Assembly: GCA_014728425.1 (NCBI GenBank)
Contig: WJLO01000111.1
Location: 1-7,533, forward strand
Direction of reading: 5' to 3'
Length of the DNA stretch: 7,533 nt
Source of the DNA: Minisyncoccota bacterium
Lineage (GTDB): Bacteria > Patescibacteriota > Microgenomatia > UBA1400 > PJMF01
The translations under genes were made by a program, and so were the position numbers. Of this stretch, positions 1-6,013 are shown one piece after another (position 1 is the stretch's first letter; each line of letters begins with the position of its first letter). Below the pieces are notes generated by a model, which was given only the letters and a program-made list of their open reading frames with translations, searched no databases and was not told where the DNA came from.

Positions 1-172
1 CTCTTAAGGCATTGCCTATTGTTAAATAAATAGCTTCATCACCATACCAATAAGGTTCAAAAAAGTTTGGTAAACGCAAGATAGCGATTACTGATAACAA
101 GCTAAGAATTGGGTAAAAGCGAGATAGCTTTTGGTCAGCTTTTTGAAAGGTTTTTTGAAAATTTTTCCACAT
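1..172 (-). CDS. GT-C membrane glycosyltransferase (PMT/ArnT-like), N-terminal fragment
   Basis: Only the first 57 codons are present; the gene continues past the left edge. The visible protein has a short basic cytoplasmic N-terminus (residues 1-18), one hydrophobic segment (about 19-35), and then the loop 'YWYGDEAIYLTIGNALR' (41-57). An Asp-Glu pair (D45-E46) in the first extracytoplasmic loop after TM1 is typical of GT-C enzymes of the PMT/ArnT (GT39/GT83) type, which transfer sugars from polyprenyl-phosphate donors on the outer face of the membrane. The ATG at 172 is chosen because TATACT (184-179) ends exactly 6 nt before it. The gene follows the GT2 gene by 17 nt on the same strand, so the two probably act in one envelope glycosylation locus. 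The acceptor is unknown. The family call rests on one loop motif plus topology. Confidence 0.72.
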   Translation of the reverse strand, partial: MWKNFQKTFQKADQKLSRFYPILSLLSVIAILRLPNFFEPYWYGDEAIYLTIGNALR

Positions 173-178
173 ATGGCT

Positions 179-184
179 AGTATA
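179..184 (-). promoter_or_regulatory. -10 element TATACT before the GT-C gene
   Basis: On the minus strand TATACT is followed by 6 nt (AGCCAT) and then the ATG at 172. Transcription from it would start at about the first base of the start codon. It lies in the 17-nt gap after the GT2 stop codon, so it would be an internal promoter of the pair. No clear -35 was identified and no Shine-Dalgarno sequence is present. Confidence 0.45.
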
Positions 185-189
185 TCTTA

Positions 190-1686
190 CTAAACTTTTT
201 CCGTCACTTTATACTCAATATATTTACCTAACATCAGCCGTGTGTGAGCATCAATGCCTGGTAGAGCTGAGAAAAAGAAACCAATCACTGGTAAAAGCAA
301 AAACTCCAAAGGTTGAAGTAAGTAAGATAAAGGATTTTTTCGATTAGGTCGTGGAGGACGATTGCGAGCATCAATAACAAAGATCACGATCATAGAAATT
401 AAGGACATGGTTAATAAGGTAGAGGTTACTTGAGGTAGAGTTTTGCCCATGATGGTTCGGTTAAAGTTTTCATTTAATAATGGTGGCAAAATAGCTGAAA
501 TAGTAATAGCAAACCAGTTAACTGGCCATAAAAAGTGATCTTCAATTACTTTAAAGACCCTAATAGTTTTATCCCAAAAAGGCACGCCTTCAGTTAAAAC
601 ATATTGACGAATAATATAAGCATCATCACTAACTCCCCAGGCCCAACGTTTAAGTTGTTGGTATTGATTGGTCATGGTGTCCCAAAAACCAGTTGATTGA
701 GGAGCATCAGCCCAGATTGGTAAAAAGATTGGTTTAACACTAAACTTACCTTTTTTAGCAAAGTAAGACTTGAAAAAGAATCGGTAATCCTCAGGAATCA
801 CATCTGTGTCCCAGTAACCGATCTCCACTACATGCTTGAGGCTAGTGGAATAAGTAGAAAAGTTCACTAAGCGATCTTCTCGCATTAAGATATACATTTG
901 AGTTACTGAAAAAACCGAAGCCATTACTCTTACTGGAGTAGGCACTTGCCAAATATTATTGTAAAAAACAATCCCGCCTTGCCAAACATGATCATAGGGG
1001 TTTTTTTGACTTAAAAACTCATAAGCTAAATAAGCAAAATAATGATGATGAAACACAGCATCAGCATCTTCACTAGTAATAGTAACCTTATTAATAGGGA
1101 TTTTAGCTTTATCAATTAAGAGTTTTTTAGCCTGCTTGGCTCCCCAGCAGGTATTGGCAGATTTACCTTTTACCTCGTCTTTAATATCAGGATGAAAAGT
1201 GGTCCAAAAATGACCAAATTGATTTTTAAATTTTTGGTTAAGTTGTTTAGCTTTTTTTTTGGCTGCTTGACCTTCACGTTGTTCAAAAGAGACCATTACA
1301 TGAAGATTTTTTAAGGGATAAGATTGTTTGGTTAAAGCAGTAATAGTGCGTTCTAAAGTGCTTAAAGGTTCTTGGTAAGTAGGAATAATAATCACATGGT
1401 GAATACTTTGCCATTTTTGTGGAAACTGTTGCTGCAGATCCTTGATCCAGTCAAATTTACTAGCAGCTTTAATTTTAAAATGAGCAGCAATAGATAACAC
1501 TGCCAGCATGATCGAGCGATATAGCCAATAAACTGCAAAGGTGATCACATAATAAGCCACTACAGTAGGTATGACCAATGAGCCCCAAAAGGGAAACAAG
1601 ATTAAAGACCAAGAAAAAAAGCCTGGTAGAATCTCCAAAGCCCGGCGGGTCCGAATAGGATGGCGGCGAAAATAGCGTTTGATCAT
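190..1686 (-). CDS. Membrane-bound family 2 glycosyltransferase
   Basis: 498 aa. The protein starts with a basic N-terminus (1-16) and two hydrophobic segments (about 21-40 and 41-67). A cytoplasmic GT-A domain follows: 'VIIIPTYQEP' (98-107), 'KGKSANT' (173-179), the metal/nucleotide-sugar motif 'SEDADA' (D207, D209), an acidic catalytic motif 'IPEDY' (E299-D300), and 'QQLKRWAWG' (Q344, R347, W348), the QxxRW motif of processive GT2 enzymes such as cellulose and hyaluronan synthases. Three more hydrophobic segments (about 385-405, 420-439, 455-474) close the protein. All key motifs are intact, so it is probably an active transferase extending or exporting an envelope polysaccharide or glycolipid. 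Donor and product cannot be read from the sequence. The stop is TAG, 17 nt before the GT-C gene. An A9 run on the coding strand (1252-1260) encodes K143-K145. Confidence 0.88.
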   Translation of the reverse strand: MIKRYFRRHPIRTRRALEILPGFFSWSLILFPFWGSLVIPTVVAYYVITFAVYWLYRSIMLAVLSIAAHFKIKAASKFDWIKDLQQQFPQKWQSIHHVIIIPTYQEPLSTLERTITALTKQSYPLKNLHVMVSFEQREGQAAKKKAKQLNQKFKNQFGHFWTTFHPDIKDEVKGKSANTCWGAKQAKKLLIDKAKIPINKVTITSEDADAVFHHHYFAYLAYEFLSQKNPYDHVWQGGIVFYNNIWQVPTPVRVMASVFSVTQMYILMREDRLVNFSTYSTSLKHVVEIGYWDTDVIPEDYRFFFKSYFAKKGKFSVKPIFLPIWADAPQSTGFWDTMTNQYQQLKRWAWGVSDDAYIIRQYVLTEGVPFWDKTIRVFKVIEDHFLWPVNWFAITISAILPPLLNENFNRTIMGKTLPQVTSTLLTMSLISMIVIFVIDARNRPPRPNRKNPLSYLLQPLEFLLLPVIGFFFSALPGIDAHTRLMLGKYIEYKVTEKV

Positions 1687-1694
1687 GTGGCTAT

Positions 1695-1724
1695 ATTGTA
1701 ACCTTAATTATCAAACAACCTCAA
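1695..1724 (-). promoter_or_regulatory. Promoter for the GT2 gene
   Basis: On the minus strand TTGAGG (1724-1719) is separated by 18 nt from TACAAT (1700-1695), which lies 8 nt before the ATG at 1686. The expected start site is within about two bases of the start codon, so the transcript would be leaderless or nearly so. The only SD-like bases (AGG, 1705-1703) lie 16 nt before the ATG, too far to serve as an ordinary Shine-Dalgarno. Confidence 0.5.
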
Positions 1725-1753
1725 GTTTAGGTTAGCAACTAAGTTATTTGTTT

Positions 1754-2590
1754 TTATTTAAGTTGAAAAGCTTGGTGAGCATTGTTTATGAGTTGTTGGC
1801 TGCTGATTACTAGTTTAGTGACTAGTTGATGGGTAGCAGTGATCATCCAAGGCTCACAAGTTTGACCGCGGTAAGCTTGAGGCGCTAAGTAAGGCGCATC
1901 AGTTTCGAGTAAGATTTGCTGAGCTGGAGTATTTTTTAAGATTGATTGTAGTTTTTGAGCATTAGGATAAGTTAGGTTGCCAGCAAAACCAAGGTAGCTA
2001 TTCATTTTTAAAATAGCTTGAAGATATTGTTTGGGTCCAGAAACACAATGAAAGACTAAAGCTTGTTGAGCATGATGATGTTTTTTTAAAATAGTCAAGA
2101 CATCCCAATAGGCTTGATCAGTGTGGTCGCGTGCATGAATAATAACTGGTAGTTGTTGTTCTTGAGCTAGTTGCAGTTGAGTAATAAAAGCAGTTTTTTG
2201 TGCTTTAATGACCCAGGTTCTTTTTTTGCCTCTGGCTGGTAATGAATGATAATCTAGACCAATCTCTCCAATAGCAACAACTTGGTTTTTGTTGCAAATA
2301 GTTTTAAGTTGCAGCAACTCCAGTTTGATTTTTGCTAAAAACTGTTCAAGTTTTTGTTGTTGCTTGTAAGTAGTACCAGCTGCCTGAGTATACCAATGAG
2401 GGTGAACACCAACAGCAGCATAAAGATTAGCTGTTTTAGCAGCAATCTTAACTGCTAGGGCACTGTTAGCAAAATTTGATCCTGGAATAATGGTTTTTGT
2501 TACACCATGTTGTTGAGCTTTGCTCCAGTGAGCAGGCCAGTTATCTACTAAAGGAGCAAGATTATAGTGACAGTGGGTGTCAATGATCAT
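1754..2590 (-). CDS. tatD: TatD-family metal-dependent hydrolase (DNase)
   Basis: 278 aa, normal length for the family, a metal-dependent TIM-barrel hydrolase with 3'-5' exonuclease activity in characterised members. Motifs in order: 'MIIDTHCH' (H6, H8), 'VGVHPH' (60-65), 'AIGEIGLDYH' (E109), 'VIIHARD' (H152), 'FHCVSG' (H181), 'GFAGNLTYP' (201-209), and 'LLETDAPYLAP' (D231). All expected metal ligands are present. It probably acts in the cytoplasm in DNA repair or turnover. The ATG begins the conserved strand directly and sits 7 nt after the TAA of the small ORF upstream, so it is probably co-transcribed and translated by coupling; no SD or -10 is visible just before it. metG lies two genes upstream, a neighbourhood also seen in Firmicutes. 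Glutamine content is high, about 31 of 278 residues. Confidence 0.93.
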   Translation of the reverse strand: MIIDTHCHYNLAPLVDNWPAHWSKAQQHGVTKTIIPGSNFANSALAVKIAAKTANLYAAVGVHPHWYTQAAGTTYKQQQKLEQFLAKIKLELLQLKTICNKNQVVAIGEIGLDYHSLPARGKKRTWVIKAQKTAFITQLQLAQEQQLPVIIHARDHTDQAYWDVLTILKKHHHAQQALVFHCVSGPKQYLQAILKMNSYLGFAGNLTYPNAQKLQSILKNTPAQQILLETDAPYLAPQAYRGQTCEPWMITATHQLVTKLVISSQQLINNAHQAFQLK

Positions 2591-2597
2591 GATTAAT

Positions 2598-2816
2598 TTA
2601 CATTTCTATTGCAGTTTTTGCTATTTCAACAAGTTGATCAATAGTTAGAGTTTCCCATTCTAAGTCCACTTCTGCTTGTTTTAACGCTTTTTCAAATGCT
2701 TTCTTTTCAGGAAAAAATCCTTGACTACGCACTTGTCTCAAGGCTTTGTTTAATGCAAGATCTTTTAGTTCTTGCTCATCTTTGGGAGATAATTTACCTT
2801 CTAAGCTATCTACCAT
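2598..2816 (-). CDS. Small helical protein of unknown function between metG and tatD
   Basis: 72 aa from the ATG at 2816; a GTG directly before it (2819) would add one residue. I do not recognise the family. The protein is hydrophilic and charged with no cysteine, signal peptide or membrane segment. It looks all-helical: about 10-28 and 36-50, with a short helix 'TIDQLVEIAKTAIEM' at the C-terminus. A purine-rich AGAAAG (2827-2822) lies 5 nt before the ATG and could serve as a weak ribosome binding site. It ends 7 nt before tatD, so the two are probably one transcription unit, and it sits 97 nt after metG. It is supported as a gene by its tight fit between neighbours, the upstream purines and the lack of another gene in the interval. 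Its role cannot be inferred. Confidence 0.65.
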   Translation of the reverse strand: MVDSLEGKLSPKDEQELKDLALNKALRQVRSQGFFPEKKAFEKALKQAEVDLEWETLTIDQLVEIAKTAIEM

Positions 2817-2821
2817 CACTT

Positions 2822-2827
2822 CTTTCT
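2822..2827 (-). promoter_or_regulatory. Weak Shine-Dalgarno-like AGAAAG for the 72-aa ORF
   Basis: AGAAAG on the minus strand with a 5-nt spacer (AAGTG) to the ATG at 2816. It favours ATG 2816 over the adjacent GTG at 2819, for which the spacer would be only 2 nt. The match to AGGAGG is partial. Confidence 0.35.
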
Positions 2828-2913
2828 AAACTATGAAGTTAGTAATAATTAATTTTTTTTACTTTTAATTAATGTTGTTTTTGATCTGGTTAAATTAAAG
2901 GTTTTATTAAGCT

Positions 2914-4332
2914 TTAGCCAACTCGGGGAAAGAGTGGCTTTAGAGCCTTAAGCTGTGTTTGAGTAAAATAATTTAAAAGTTGAGCTGCTGTTTTGGGCAT
3001 AAATGGTTGCAAATGATAGCCAATTTGGCAAATCTGCTTGATGGCTTGTTGTAATACCTGCTGTTGAGCTTGGCCTTGAAGTTGCCAGGGTTTTTGCTCA
3101 CTTAAATATTGATCAGCTTGCTGAACTTGCTGCCAGCACCAGTTTAAAGCAGCAGTTAATTGATAGTTATTGAATAATTTTTGATAAGCTGGATTAAATT
3201 TTGATGGTGGTTGTTGGCCAGGTACTTGAGATTGAGCTGCAAGCTTGGCTACTCGTGAACATAAATTTCCCAAACCATTAGCTAGGTGAGCAGTGTATTC
3301 AGTGTCAAGACGTTTCCAGGTAACATCCATGTCTTCGTTAAAAGTTCCTAGGTTTATTAGCAAAAATCTACTAGCATCAATGCCATAACGGTCTACTAGT
3401 TCTTGAGGAGCAATCACATTACCTAAAGATTTACTCATTTTTTGACCAGCTACACTAATAAAACCATTAATGAGGATTTTTTGCGAGTTAGCTAATCCTG
3501 CTGACATCAACATTGCTTGCCACATAGCAGCCTGTTGGCGTAAATTATCTTTACCAGCTACTTGTACTCCTGGCCAAAATTTAGCAAATTGCTGAGTTTG
3601 TTGAGGCCAGCCTAAAGTAGAAATATAATTAATCAAAGCATCAAACCAAACATACATCACGTGTTGAGGATCGCCAGGAACAGCAATGCCCCAAGGCATT
3701 TTTGTTTTTAAGCGAGAAATACTAAAGTCTTGTAAACCTTGTTGCACAAAACTGACAATCTCAGCCATCTTGCCAGCCGGTTGTACAAACTCAGGTTGCT
3801 GCTGATAAAGTTCTAATAATGGTTGTTGATATTTGGAAAAACGAAAAAAATAATTTTCTTCTTCACGAACTTCTAGCTCTTGATTGGGATGTAAAGGACA
3901 TCGGCCATGCTTAAGCTCACTATCGGTTTTTTCTAACTCACAACCCACACAGTATTTAACCTGATAAAGTTTTTGATAAATGTCTTGATTTTGTTGACAA
4001 CGTTGCCAAAACTCCTGTGCTGCTTGGACATGATGATCATCAGTAGTTCTAATAAAATGATCATAGCTAAGATTAAGCAGTTTTTTCAAATCAGCAAATT
4101 TAGCAGCATATTGGTCGCAGTATTGTTGAGGTTTTAGTTGAGCTGCTTGAGCTTTTTGATAAATTTTTTGCCCATGCTCGTCAGTGCCAGTGTTAAAGAT
4201 TACTTTTTGGCCAATTAAACGATGATAACGTGCTAGCACATCTGCTTCAGTAATTTCCAAGGCGAAGCCAATATGTGGTGAGGCATTAACATAAGGCAGT
4301 GTAGTGGTGATATAAAAATTTTTATTGGCCAT
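2914..4332 (-). CDS. metG: Methionyl-tRNA synthetase
   Basis: 472 aa class I aminoacyl-tRNA synthetase that charges tRNA-Met in the cytoplasm. Visible parts: 'TLPYVNASPHIGF' (11-23; the HIGH motif is HIGF here), 'NTGTDEHGQK' (47-56), a zinc knuckle with C128, C131, C145 and H148, 'YVWFDALINYIS' (227-238), 'GKDNLRQQAAMW' (260-271), 'GQKMSKSLGN' (296-305), and an anticodon-binding helical domain from about 350 with 'LANGLGNLCSR' and 'QYLSEQKPW'. There is no C-terminal EMAP/Trbp111-like domain, as in short MetRS forms. An in-frame ATG 13 codons upstream (4371) was not used, because TGCTATAAT ends 6 nt before the ATG at 4332 and the extra residues (IYYFDNACYNVF) do not belong to the family. About 64 of 472 residues are glutamine, which is very high. 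Confidence 0.95.
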   Translation of the reverse strand: MANKNFYITTTLPYVNASPHIGFALEITEADVLARYHRLIGQKVIFNTGTDEHGQKIYQKAQAAQLKPQQYCDQYAAKFADLKKLLNLSYDHFIRTTDDHHVQAAQEFWQRCQQNQDIYQKLYQVKYCVGCELEKTDSELKHGRCPLHPNQELEVREEENYFFRFSKYQQPLLELYQQQPEFVQPAGKMAEIVSFVQQGLQDFSISRLKTKMPWGIAVPGDPQHVMYVWFDALINYISTLGWPQQTQQFAKFWPGVQVAGKDNLRQQAAMWQAMLMSAGLANSQKILINGFISVAGQKMSKSLGNVIAPQELVDRYGIDASRFLLINLGTFNEDMDVTWKRLDTEYTAHLANGLGNLCSRVAKLAAQSQVPGQQPPSKFNPAYQKLFNNYQLTAALNWCWQQVQQADQYLSEQKPWQLQGQAQQQVLQQAIKQICQIGYHLQPFMPKTAAQLLNYFTQTQLKALKPLFPRVG

Positions 4333-4338
4333 AAAGAC

Positions 4339-4347
4339 ATTATAGCA
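4339..4347 (-). promoter_or_regulatory. Extended -10 promoter of metG (TGCTATAAT)
   Basis: On the minus strand a perfect TATAAT (4344-4339) is preceded by TGC (extended -10) and followed by 6 nt (GTCTTT) and the metG ATG at 4332. The predicted start site is the A of the ATG, so the mRNA should lack a leader. It shows that the in-frame ATG at 4371 lies upstream of the promoter and cannot be the start if this promoter is used. The region 4333-4422 holds nothing else that I can identify. Confidence 0.62.
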
Positions 4348-4422
4348 AGCATTGTCAAAATAGTAGATCAAGTTAAAGTATGAGTTTGATTGAAATGAGT
4401 TGTTTTCTTAATAGGCAGCAAC

Positions 4423-4848
4423 TTAATGGGTTATAGTAGTGACTAGCCAGCAAATTAATTCTAAGCCCATTAATCCAGTTGCTAGACCAATCACCAAAGG
4501 CCAAGTAATAACAACTAGCTGGAGTTTTAAAAACAACAAAATAGTTAATAAACTACTAATCCATAGCCCGTGTCTGGTTTTAAGTAATAAAAAACTAAAG
4601 ACAAACAAATTGGTTAGAAAAAACACTATCAATAAAGGTAAATAACTAGCAGGTAACAACCAGTTTTTGATTTGTTCTGGATATACTTGGGTAATAATAT
4701 AATAAGTTATGGCGCCAAATAACAGACCTAGTAATAAAGTAGGTAAGTGAGTGAGATAAGCTATTAACAGCTTTTTTAACCAGCTGTTTTGAGCTCTGCG
4801 ATGTTTTTTGCGGCTAGTTTTTTTTAGTCTAGACTTGGCTTTTGGCAT
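4423..4848 (-). CDS. Small basic four-helix membrane protein, unknown function
   Basis: 141 aa from the ATG at 4848. The N-terminus is strongly basic (residues 2-26, with runs such as 'KKTSRKKHRR'). Four hydrophobic segments follow, at about 27-54, 65-89, 96-114 and 116-138, joined by short loops including 'YPEQIKNW' (56-63) and 'KTRHG' (90-94). By the positive-inside rule the basic tail should face the cytoplasm, where it could touch nucleic acid, ribosomes or lipid head groups. I do not recognise a named family. In-frame ATGs at 4887 and 4944 exist, but the first lies 2 nt from the divergent rmuC start and the second inside rmuC, so I prefer 4848, which leaves room for the shared promoter. 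No SD sequence is seen. It lies 90 nt upstream of metG on the same strand. Confidence 0.72.
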   Translation of the reverse strand: MPKAKSRLKKTSRKKHRRAQNSWLKKLLIAYLTHLPTLLLGLLFGAITYYIITQVYPEQIKNWLLPASYLPLLIVFFLTNLFVFSFLLLKTRHGLWISSLLTILLFLKLQLVVITWPLVIGLATGLMGLELICWLVTTITH

Positions 4849-4875
4849 TGAACTTGCAGCTAATGGCTTGTTAAC

Positions 4876-4883
4876 AGTATACT
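4876..4883. promoter_or_regulatory. Palindromic bidirectional -10 (AGTATACT) between rmuC and the membrane gene
   Basis: AGTATACT is its own reverse complement, so it reads TATACT on the plus strand (4878-4883) and on the minus strand (4881-4876). On the plus strand the hexamer ends 6 nt (GCATCC) before the rmuC ATG at 4890, and TTGCAG (4854-4859) lies 18 nt upstream as a possible -35. On the minus strand a start near 4869 would give a leader of about 20 nt before the ATG at 4848; the candidate -35 there (TTAAAT, 4905-4900) is weak. The two genes would share one melting site. Confidence 0.5.
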
Positions 4884-4889
4884 GCATCC

Positions 4890-5993
4890 ATGTCTGTAGA
4901 TTTAATCTTGATTTTAATAGTAATTGTTTTGGGTTTTGTGTCATTGTATTTTTTATTGCGCAAGTTAATGCTTGAAGAAAACCAAGATCAGCAAGAAGTT
5001 GAAGATTTAATTAATCAGGTTTTTGGTAAAAGTGCTCACAAGATTGCAGTGCAAAGTAAAGAGATTTTAAGCAGTGAAAAAGAAGCTATTAAAACCGATC
5101 TAGAAAACAAACAGCGCTTAATTGAAAAAATGGTCAAAAATCTGCAAGATGATTTGAACAAAAAACAAGATGAGCTGCGTTTGTTAGAAAAAGATCGAAT
5201 TAAAAAGTTTTCGCAAATTACCACTGCTATTGATGAACATCAAAAAGTTACTGAAAAGTTAAAGGTTTCAGCAGAGCATCTGGCCAAGGTGTTGTCTAAT
5301 AACCAGGCTCGTGGCGAATGGGGCGAGCGTATTATTGAAGATTTATTAGAGGCCAATGGTTTACTAGAGGGAGTGCATTATTTACGACAAAGTAACTTAG
5401 GTAGTTCTCAGTTAAAACCAGATATTACCTTGCTTTTGCCTAATCAGCGGCGGGTGGCAGTAGATGTTAAGTTTCCTTATGCAGAGGTGCAAAAAATGGT
5501 TTTAGCTGATACCAAAGCTGCTAAAGCTCGACATCTGAAACAGTTTGCTCGTGATTTACGAGTGAAGGTTAAAAAAGTAGCCAAGTATATTGATCCTGAG
5601 CATGATACTTTAGATTATGCGATTTTATTTGTGCCTAATGAAATGGTGTTTTCTTTTATTAATCAGCGTTTGCCAGAAGTAATAGATGAAGCTTTGGCTA
5701 AAAGAGTGATTATGGTTTCACCATTTACTTTTTTGATTGTTGCCCGCACAGTGATTGAAAGTTATCGCAACTTTATGATCGGGGATAAGCTCAAAGAAGT
5801 AGTAAAGACCATTGATGAATTTGTGGTTGAATGGGGACGATTTGGTGAGGAGTTTGCTAAGTTTGGCCGGAGCATTAAAAGTTTAAGTACTGGTTATGAG
5901 CGATTAACTGCTACTAGAACTAGACAGATGAATCGCAAGATTAAAAAGATTGAAGATTATCGTCAGGGTGGTTTAAAGATGTTAGAAGATTAA
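4890..5993 (+). CDS. rmuC: RmuC-family DNA recombination protein
   Basis: 367 aa. An N-terminal membrane anchor (about 4-23) is followed by a charged coiled-coil stretch (about 30-130) and the RmuC domain: 'NQARGEWGERIIEDLL' (138-153), 'LKPDITLLLP' (P177-D178), 'RRVAVDVKFPYAEV' (D192, K194), 'DYAILFVPNEMVFSFI' (242-257), 'VIMVSPFTF' (273-281) and 'EFAKFGRSIKSLSTGYERL' (321-339). The D178 ... D192-x-K194 spacing fits the PD-(D/E)xK nuclease-like fold predicted for the family. In E. coli RmuC limits recombination at short inverted repeats; the biochemical activity is poorly defined. Length is shorter than E. coli RmuC, mostly in the coiled coil. TATACT ends 6 nt before the ATG, suggesting a leaderless transcript. 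It is divergent from the membrane gene and convergent with the hydrolase gene, with 16 nt between the stop codons. Confidence 0.93.
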   Translation: MSVDLILILIVIVLGFVSLYFLLRKLMLEENQDQQEVEDLINQVFGKSAHKIAVQSKEILSSEKEAIKTDLENKQRLIEKMVKNLQDDLNKKQDELRLLEKDRIKKFSQITTAIDEHQKVTEKLKVSAEHLAKVLSNNQARGEWGERIIEDLLEANGLLEGVHYLRQSNLGSSQLKPDITLLLPNQRRVAVDVKFPYAEVQKMVLADTKAAKARHLKQFARDLRVKVKKVAKYIDPEHDTLDYAILFVPNEMVFSFINQRLPEVIDEALAKRVIMVSPFTFLIVARTVIESYRNFMIGDKLKEVVKTIDEFVVEWGRFGEEFAKFGRSIKSLSTGYERLTATRTRQMNRKIKKIEDYRQGGLKMLED

Positions 5994-6013
5994 GCTGACT
6001 GAGGTGAGCTTAA
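5990..6013. terminator. Inverted repeat spanning both convergent stop codons (possible bidirectional terminator)
   Basis: TTAAGCT (5990-5996) and AGCTTAA (6007-6013) are perfect inverted repeats with a 10-nt centre that could add two more pairs (AC/GT) after a G-G mismatch. The left arm contains the rmuC TAA (5991-5993) and the right arm contains the complement of the hydrolase TAA (6010-6012). There is no clear T-run on either strand and the stem is AT-rich, so its strength as a terminator is doubtful. Confidence 0.35.

Noticed and set aside
2916..2939. Imperfect hairpin at the end of metG (AGCCAACTC / GAGTGGCT)
   Set aside because: It has a bulge, overlaps coding sequence through the stop codon, and is not followed by a T-run on the minus strand.
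4339..4358. TTGACA upstream of the metG TATAAT as a -35
   Set aside because: The spacing is only 8 nt, too short for a sigma70-type -35/-10 pair; treated as chance.
4333..4371. Upstream in-frame ATG extending MetRS by 13 residues
   Set aside because: The extension is not family-like and would place the perfect extended -10 of metG inside the coding region; ATG 4332 fits the promoter.
4439..4645. Plus-strand open frame of 68 codons
   Set aside because: It lies antisense within the four-helix membrane protein gene, lacks a ribosome binding site or -10 at the start, and its sequence shows no recognisable motif.
4849..4944. Longer forms of the membrane protein from ATG 4944 or 4887
   Set aside because: They would overlap or abut the rmuC start and cover the shared -10; neither has a ribosome binding site. 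ATG 4887 cannot be fully excluded.
5036..5224. Minus-strand open frame of 62 codons
   Set aside because: It is antisense to the coiled-coil part of rmuC and is explained as a shadow of that biased sequence.
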